A stretch of 64,000 nt of DNA from NCBI GenBank assembly GCA_964058845.1, contig CAXKVR010000091.1, positions 284,302 to 348,301 of the forward strand. Direction: 5' to 3'. This document shows positions 57,430 to 64,000 of this stretch, piece after piece; the stretch's first letter is position 1; the number at the start of each line of letters is the position of its first letter. The position numbers and the translations under genes were made by a program. The stretch comes from Carex sylvatica. Lineage: Eukaryota; Streptophyta; Magnoliopsida; Poales; Cyperaceae. Below the pieces are notes generated by a model. That model was not told the origin of the DNA and did no database searches. It saw nothing but the letters and a program-made list of their open reading frames with translations.

Positions 57430-58735
57430 TCAGGGTGTGATGCTTACTTGGCGGCCGTGATTTATGCGCCTGCGGCAGTTCCAGAGATCAGCACCATTCC
57501 GGTGGTTTCAGAATTTGTGGATGTATTTCCGGAAGAGATTATAGGGTTGCCACCAGAGCGAGAAGTGGAGTTTGGTATCGAACTGGTACCGGGCACAACA
57601 CCGATTTCAAAGGCGCCGTATCGAATGGCACCGGCAGAACTGAAAGAACTCAAGGCGCAGTTGGAAGATATGTTGGAGAGTGGATTTATCAGACCTAGCA
57701 CGTCGCCATGGGGCGCGCCAGTGTTGTTTGTCAAGAAGAAAGATGGAACATTGCGGTTATGCATTGATTACCGCGAGCTGAACAAGGTAACTGTGAAAAA
57801 TAAATATCCGTTGCCTCGGATTGACGATCTGTTTGATCAGTTACAGGGATCCTCAATATATTCAAAGATTGATCTGAGAACAGGGTATCACCAGCTGAGA
57901 ATACGGCCGAGCGATGTGGATAAGACAGCGTTCCGTACAAGGTACGGGCATTATGAATATCTGGTTATGCCGTTTGGGCTGACGAACGCACCGGCAGCAT
58001 TCATGGACTTGATGCACCGTGTGTTTCACGATCTGTTGGATTCTACAGTTGTGGTGTTCATTGATGATATACTGGTGTATTCGCGCTCGCGAGAAGAACA
58101 TGAGGTACATCTTAGAACTGTATTGCAAAGATTGCGTGAACATCAGTTATTCGCAAAGATGTCGAAATGTGAATTTTGGTTGGAGGAAGTTACATTTTTA
58201 GGGCATGTGGTTTCTGGAAAAGGGTTAGCGGTGGATCCCGAAAAGATTCGGGCTGTGACAGATTGGAAAAGGCCGGAGACAGTGACTGAAATTCGCAGCT
58301 TTCTGGGGTTAGCCGGGTACTACAGGAGATTTGTACTCGGGTTTTCGCGGTTAGCCGCGCCACTTACAAAATTGTTGCACAAAGGCGTGAAATTTGATTG
58401 GGGTACCGCGCAAGATAAAAGTTTTGAGGAATTGAAGAGTCGGCTGGTATCCGCGCCAGTCCTTGCTATGCCGACTGCTGATAAAGAGTACACGGTTTAC
58501 ACCGATGCATCTCGATTGGGTTTGGGTTGCGTATTGATGCAAGATGATCATGTAATTGCCTACGCATCTCGGCAATTGTGACCGCACGAGCAAAACTACC
58601 CGACGCATGATTTGGAGTTAGCGGCGGTGATATTTGCGCTGAAAATTTGGCGGCATTACTTGTATGGTGTGAAATGCCGAATCTATACTGATCATCAAAG
58701 TCTGAAAATACATCTTCACGCAAAAGGAGTTAAAT
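57430..58735 (+). pseudogene. Tekay reverse transcriptase and RNase H start
   Basis: RT motifs in order: [66 protein letters not shown] and catalytic FIDDILVYS (near 58,060). RNase H begins [18 protein letters not shown] at 58,579-58,581 breaks it (probably from CGA), and one extra A in a run near 58,706-58,710 shifts the frame. The ORF before the TGA is 377 codons. Confidence 0.9.
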
Positions 58736-60223
58736 TTGAGACAAAGGCGGTGGTTAGAATTGATGAAAGACTATGACTTGGATATCCAGTATCATGCAGG
58801 AAAAGCGAACAGTGTAGCAGATGCGTTGAGCAGAAAGAGTCAGGTAAACTTGGCATCGGTAATTACAAGTGAAACACATCTTCTCGAGGAAATGCGCAGA
58901 ATGGAAATACATGTTGGCGCGTCACGCGAATTAGCGTTGGAAGTTGCATCTAAATGTAATAGAAGTGAGGTTGGGACTAGCGCAACTGCAATTGCGTCGG
59001 TTGTGCTAGCAGCGGTTGAAATCCGATCGGAATTACACGAGCAGATTCGTGCAGCGCAACAGAATGATCCGAGATGTCAGAAATTCAAACTGCACTATGA
59101 GTCAAACGTAAATTCACCGTTTCAAGTTCAAGGAGATGGCATCTTGCGGTTTCACGACCGCATTTGTGTACCAAGTAACTCGGAGTTGAAAGATCTGATT
59201 TTGTCAGAGGCGCACAATTCAGGATACGCTATCCATCCGGGAGAGGTAAAAATGTATCAAGATCTAAAGAAGTATTTTTGGTGGCCAAAGATGAAAAAGG
59301 AAGTACAAAGGTACGTTGAAAAGTGTCAAATATGTCAGCAAGTTAAAGCGGATCGGCAGAGAAAAGCAGGATTGCTAAGACCGCTGGAAATACCTACAAG
59401 GAAATTTGAATCAATCACAATGGATTTCGTAAGTGGATTTCCGAGAACTGTCGGAAGGTATAATACAGTTTGGGTGATTGTGGATCGATTAACGAAGATA
59501 GCGCATTTCATTCCGCTTCGAATTGAGACATCTGGGCAAGAATTGGCGGAATTGTTCCTGAAATATCAGTTTAAGTACCATGGTTGCTCGCGCAATATTA
59601 TTTCTGACCGAGATCCTCGGTTCACTTCTCATTTATGGGAGAGTTTCCAAGAAACAATGGGTACCAAGTTGAGGTTCAGCACTGCGCACCATCCGCAGAC
59701 TGACGGTCAGTCTGAACGCACCATTCAGACGCTGGAAGACATGTTGCGCTCCTGCGCGCTAAGTTTACAAGGTTCGTGGGTTGATCATTTGTATCTGGTG
59801 GAGTTTGCGTATAACAACAGTTATCATTCGAGCATTGGTATGTCACCGCAAGAGGCGCTGACAGGGCAGCAGTGCCGTACTCCACTGTGGTGGGGACCAG
59901 CGGGTACTTATCCACCTACAGGGCCGCAAATGTTAGAAGAGATTGCTGAGAAAACGAAGATGGTTCTGAGTCGGCTCAAGTCGGCTCAAGAAAGGCAAAA
60001 TAAATATGCGGATATTCACCGAAGACTGTTGGAATTTCAAGAAAGTGATCACGTATGGCTTCGAGTTTCGCCTGTCAGAGGCATGCATCGATTTGGTGTT
60101 TCGGGCAAGCTAAGTCCCCGATATATTGGGCTGTTCCAGATTTTGCGACGAGTTGGACCAGTTGCATACGAGCTTGCACTACCACCAGCGTTGGACCGGG
60201 TTCATCCGGTATTCCATGTATCA
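58736..60223 (+). pseudogene. Tekay RNase H end and integrase
   Basis: The frame opens with the RNase H end ([18 protein letters not shown]). The integrase has an HHCC zinc finger (H...H in [17 protein letters not shown]) near 59,215-59,340. The DDE core follows: [48 protein letters not shown]. It ends at VFHVS with TAG at 60,224-60,226. This integrates element cDNA into chromosomal DNA. Confidence 0.9.
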
Positions 60224-60226
60224 TAG

Positions 60227-60463
60227 TTACGCAGATATGTGCGAGATCCGTCGCATTGTATTGATCACTCGGGTTTACACGTACAAGATGATCTGACATA
60301 TCAAGAAGAACCAATGCAGATATTGGACCGAAAAGAGCAACGGCTACGAAGCAAAGTGATCCGGCTCGTGTTGGTGAAATGGGGATGCCATTCCGATAAG
60401 GAAGCGACATGGGAGCTCGAAGAAAGCATCCGAGAAAAGTATCCGGAGTTATTCGACAATTAA
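60227..60463 (+). pseudogene. Tekay C-terminal chromodomain
   Basis: In the same frame as the integrase but after the TAG: LRRYVRDPSHCIDHSGLHVQ, EEPMQILDRKEQRLRSK, VKWGCHSDKEATWELEE and a TAA at 60,461-60,463. This is the short chromodomain-like tail of Tekay chromoviruses, thought to steer integration to heterochromatin. Confidence 0.85.
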
Positions 60464-60496
60464 GATACGAAATCAAGTTCAGCGGACTAAACTTCA

Positions 60497-60513
60497 TTTT
60501 AAGGGGGGAGAAA
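60497..60513 (+). other. Tekay polypurine tract
   Basis: TTTTAAGGGGGGAGAAA directly before the 3' LTR start (TGTGACATT at 60,514). Confidence 0.92.
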
Positions 60514-63081
60514 TGTGACATTATGAAATTTATAATAAATAAAAATATTTACATAAGGGCCTATTTGTAATAAATATTTTCAAGTTTGGTAATATTATGA
60601 AAATGGAGGGGTATATGTGCAAAATTCCAAATATTAAGTAAATTCCTTTCTTCTTCATTTCATTTCCACCGAATTAAAAAGCAAAATACGGGAGGGTTAG
60701 GGTTAAAGCCGAACCAAGAAAGGGAAAGAGAGAGAGAGAGAGAAATCGAGCGCGGAAACTGATCGAACTGACCGGAAAATCGAGATTTGAACTGAATTGA
60801 CGAGCCCTGATTGATTCTAAAGCTTCAATTTGGTATATCTTTCTCCTTTGCAATTTCTTGGAAATCCTAATTCGTTTGATTTATTATATTTTTGGTGAAA
60901 TTCGATCGAATTTGATTTGAAACGTTATAACTCGATAATCAGATTGATTTGCTTGTGGAATTTGGAAATGAACTAGGGTTTTGGGGTTGGGTCATAATGG
61001 AAATGAATTTGTGTGTGAAATTGTCGGAAAATCGAGTTATAACTTCGTAAAATATTCGATTCTTGTTATTCGGTTAAACCTACCGATTGAATTTGGAATT
61101 CGAATTTGGGTTTGGTCGTTATTTTGAAATTCTTGAATTGTGTTGTTTCCTCGATGATTTGAGAGCTACCGATACCCTTAAATTGATAACCGTGACTATA
61201 TATGTTAACCAATCGAACCCCGATCGAAAAGAATCGAAACTAAACCGAAAACCTAAAAATTGGTGTAATGTTGCGGGCCGCAACAACGTCCCTTGCGGGC
61301 CGCAACAACGTCCCTTGCGGGCCGCAACAACGTCCCTTGCGGGCCGTGAAGGGGTCCAGTACTTAACCAAATTTGGAGTATGTTGAGCAGTGTTGGTTGC
61401 GGGCCGTAAGCAAATTGTTGCGGGCCGCAAGTCAAGCAGGTCTTTTGAAGTGCTCTCGGACTTTTTGGGTTTCATTTGGTTGCGGGCCGCAAGGGCCATG
61501 ATTGCGGGCCGCAAGAGGTGAGGAAAAGAATTGGGTGCTCAGCTGGGAGCTTTGCGGGCCGCAACAAACTGGCTTCGGGCCGTAATACAAATGCAGAATG
61601 CCCTAATTGATTGGTTTGCTTTATTCTAACCCTAAACCTTGGAACCATGACCTAAACTTAAGTAAATAGGACCCGAATACGAACCTTAAACCGTGTTTAA
61701 CCTAATTTAACTCGTGATAACCTATCGGATATTAATCAAACGCTTTAATCGAATTTAACGTGTAAAATAGGTGGTAATCGGACGAGGCATCAGATCTCAG
61801 GATCGTTCGAGACACCTGAGTCTTAGGCGAGTGTGCTATTACTCAGGTGCGGGGTTTCTGGACTTGTTTGATATTTTATATTCAGAAATTAAACTGTGTT
61901 TCGATTCATATGCATTGCATTGCCCAAATAAAGTGAAACTCGAATTGTTTTATCTGATTGATTTGCATGCTGGTATGGTTATTATTTGTGTTGATCTGAA
62001 TGATCTGATTTTGGAATTAAAGTCACCGTGCTTTATATCACCATCGGTTGGTGGATATGGTATTATTGTCATCCACCGTGTTGACGTCACCCAGGGGGTG
62101 AATCCGGATTTGTCAATGTCTATGCATGGACTTTGACGCTCAGTGTTCTAAAGCTTTAGATCGTCTGGCCCTCGGCAGTTCCCAGTACCGGTTGGGACGA
62201 GGGGTAAGTGACTTTGTATTATGATTTTGGTTATGGGTGACTGTGTATCGGAGGCATTACCCAGGGGGTAACGCGTTTGGATGGTCAATTGAATTTATAT
62301 GGATTTTCCGGATATGAATTGGAACCAGACTTTTAATTAAACAGTTAAGCCTGTAACTACAGATGAGTGTCATGAGAAAAGGTTTTACCTGGCGCAGTCG
62401 TCTGTAGGTGTCTGTAACCCTACAGATGAGTGGGAACGAATTGGGGTCCAGTTTGGTGGAACATCTGTAGTTACTACCAGATATTCTGAAATCGAGTTAA
62501 ACCAAATATTGTGTGCTTGAATTTCATTTTGGCAATTCCTGAATTGTGATTTCATTTGAATAAATGTTGTCGGGTTTGTGCATTCATGTTTATATATGAT
62601 TATAAACTGATCTGAGCTTTATTTGTGTTTTATTTTTGAATATAATCTGTGATTGCAAGTCCAGGAACGATTTGTGGCAATTTATCGCACTAAGAATTCA
62701 ATTCTCACCCCCTCTTTTGGGTTAATTTTTCAGGTTCCGGTTCGGCGGATCCGAGAGAGACACGAGGTCGGTAGGCCTGGTTTCACCGCTGCTTAGCTTG
62801 TCTGGTATTGTGACTAGAGACATGTATATATTTATGTTTTGATTGTATATATATATGTATTCTCTATGTCATTTTGTGATGCGTATCCATCGAGATACGG
62901 GTTTTGTATGATATTACCTGACCAGTTGGGATTTATGAACTGTTTTTCTTAGTTATTTGTTTGTTTTGTTTGATTGTGTTTTACTTTCTATTATATCGTA
63001 ATTGCCTTGTAGGCATACGGGTAACCGTATGTCTACGGCAGGAGGCACCTGTCGCGCCTCGTGGGGCCGCGGGGTGTGACA
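60514..63081 (+). repeat. Tekay 3' LTR, probable hybrid
   Basis: 2,568 bp. The 5' half matches the young LTR at 53,211. From about 62,010 on, several diagnostic sites match the solo LTR at 19,053 instead (GTGCTTTATATC, TATATGTATTCTC, GTCATTTTGTGATG). It also has three copies of a 22-base GCGGGCCGCAACAACGTCCC-type unit at 61,271-61,340 where the 5' LTR has one. It is followed directly by the TSD GTTCT. Confidence 0.85.
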
Positions 63082-63171
63082 GTTCTGATCGACTATTTGG
63101 ACATTGAAAACACAAAAATGAGTTATAAGCATATGTGAGGATATGCTTATATAAGCATAGTAGCCAACCTC

Positions 63172-64000
63172 ATATATATTAATAATAAGATACTAATTAT
63201 ATAATATTAATATATTAATAACAGCTATAATATAATATAATATTATTATAATAATGATTTACTATATTAACAATATTAATTATTAATTATATAATTATAA
63301 ATTAATAATAATTATTAATAATAAGATACTAATTACATAACATTAATATATTAATAATAACTATAATATATTATAATATTATTATAATAATTATTGAATA
63401 TATTAACAATATAACATATTAATTATATAATTATATTTTAATACTAATTATATAATATTAATGTATTATAATATTATTATAATAATAATTTAATATTAAC
63501 AACATAGGATATTAATTATATAATTATATATTAATAATAATTATTAATAATAAGATACTAATTATATAATATTATTATAATAATTATTTAATATATTAAC
63601 AATATAAGATATTAATTGTATAAATATATACTAATAATAATTTTTAATAATAATATACTAATTATATACAAATAAAATATTATTATAATAATTCAAGTTA
63701 GACCACGAGGTGGAATAAAATTAAACTACCATGTGAGGTGGTTTAATTTAGGCCGGCCTAAAGATTGGCTTATGCCATCCTTATTTCATCCTTTAAGATG
63801 GCTTAAAGATCGGCTAAAGATCGTCCTAAACTCCTTATTCCACCCTTTAGGCCATAATCAAACATGGTGTAATATATTATTTCGGCCCAAAATAGCCCAA
63901 TAGAAGCCCAAGCAGCATTCACAATTCTATTGCTGAGGAAAGTGGGTAATTTATAATTCTCTGAATTCTATGTAGGCCTAGATTAGATATCTTGAGCTCC
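63172..64000. other. TA-rich interior and right TIR, no gene
   Basis: Continuation of the TA-rich sequence seen left of 51,747, without the regular 27-base period, ending in GGCCGGCCTAAAG and TAAAGATCGGCTAAAGATCG repeats and the right inverted repeat at 63,846-63,867. No coding signal to the window end. Confidence 0.5.

Larger units (their letters stand above)
52087..63081 (+). mobile_element. Tekay/Del Gypsy pair sharing one TSD
   Basis: GTTCT at 52,082-52,086 and 63,082-63,086 flanks the whole block. Inside are a partial LTR (52,087-53,210), a full LTR (53,211-55,713), an internal region (55,714-60,513) and a final LTR (60,514-63,081). A younger element therefore entered the LTR of an older one, and recombination removed the older LTR's right remainder and merged it into the younger 3' LTR. 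Confidence 0.85.
51747..63171. mobile_element. Fold-back MITE D, interrupted by Tekay
   Basis: The left end GAGGTTGGCTACTATGCTTA (51,747) pairs with the right end ending AGCATAGTAGCCAACCTC (63,171). The inner arms TAAATTTTACATTTTTCTGA and CCAACGGTGGCTT also face their complements before 52,086. The Tekay insertion (TSD GTTCT) splits it at 52,086/63,082. The MITE alone is about 425 bp. Confidence 0.85.
51071..63867. mobile_element. Possible outer TIR element with TA-rich interior
   Basis: CCATGTTTGGTTGTGGCCTA at 51,071 pairs with the reverse complement near 63,846-63,867 (two mismatches over about 22 bases). Both sides continue into GGCCGGTCTAAA-like words and then TA-rich sequence, which is continuous across the nested insertions. 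No clean duplication was found, so class (PIF/Harbinger or hAT type) is open. Confidence 0.4.

Overview
This is a plant nuclear genome window (an AT-rich angiosperm, probably a eudicot). The evidence is a two-exon CYP76-type cytochrome P450, plant Copia (Sirevirus-like) and Gypsy (Tekay/Del chromovirus) retrotransposons, plant LINEs, and several CACTA (En/Spm) transposons carrying plant TNP2, DUF4218 and DUF4216 domains. I cannot name the species. Only one host gene looks close to intact, the P450 at 15,745-17,596. Nearly everything else is nested, decayed mobile DNA.

Layout. 1-5,300: Sirevirus-like Copia relic on the minus strand, with a polypurine tract and part of the 3' LTR, plus a compact Cys-rich ORF at 1,576-1,947 that has its own TATA-like box. 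5,721-7,420: CACTA-like relic with a Ulp1-protease fragment and a perfect 122-bp inverted repeat. 8,536-12,361: complete non-autonomous CACTA (TSD GTT) holding two fold-back MITEs. 13,152-13,408: F-box pseudogene. 14,740-15,020: 3' end of another CACTA. 15,745-17,596: P450. 17,871-22,250: LINE on the minus strand, split by a Tekay solo LTR (19,053-21,558, TSD GCTAA). 22,374-23,425: CACTA 5' end and a possible Gypsy 3' end. 25,340-28,540: a head-to-head pair of about 880-bp LTRs around an unfamiliar internal region.

28,561-43,612 is a nest of transposons. CACTA-1 (plus strand; TNP2, DUF4218 and DUF4216 exons) is interrupted by CACTA-2 (minus strand, 29,205 to about 33,560) inside its transposase exon. 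It is interrupted again by a LINE (34,308-42,842, about 19-bp TSD) inside an intron. That LINE is itself split by CACTA-3 (34,919-40,137, TSD TGG). CACTA-3 has no transposase but carries exons and introns of a host MPP10 (U3 snoRNP) gene fused behind another exon, so it is a Pack-CACTA. 43,620-49,390 is mostly unassigned, and a further LINE tail lies at 49,397-49,906.

51,071-63,867 is a second nest. A TA-rich region with a 27-bp minisatellite lies between weak terminal inverted repeats. Inside it is a fold-back MITE (51,747-63,171), and inside that a Tekay element pair bounded by a single GTTCT duplication (52,087-63,081). The Tekay body (55,714-60,513) has readable gag, protease, RT, RNase H, integrase and chromodomain, but is broken by three stops and one frameshift. 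Its 3' LTR looks like a recombinant between a young copy and the older LTR it landed in.

Candidates for something new, in my order: the Pack-CACTA with the MPP10 chimera; the hybrid LTR structure; the P450 whose I-helix lacks the conserved Gly and Thr; the inverted LTR pair with small non-gag-pol ORFs; and the Cys-rich ORF near the Copia relic. I do not see a clearly new biological system.
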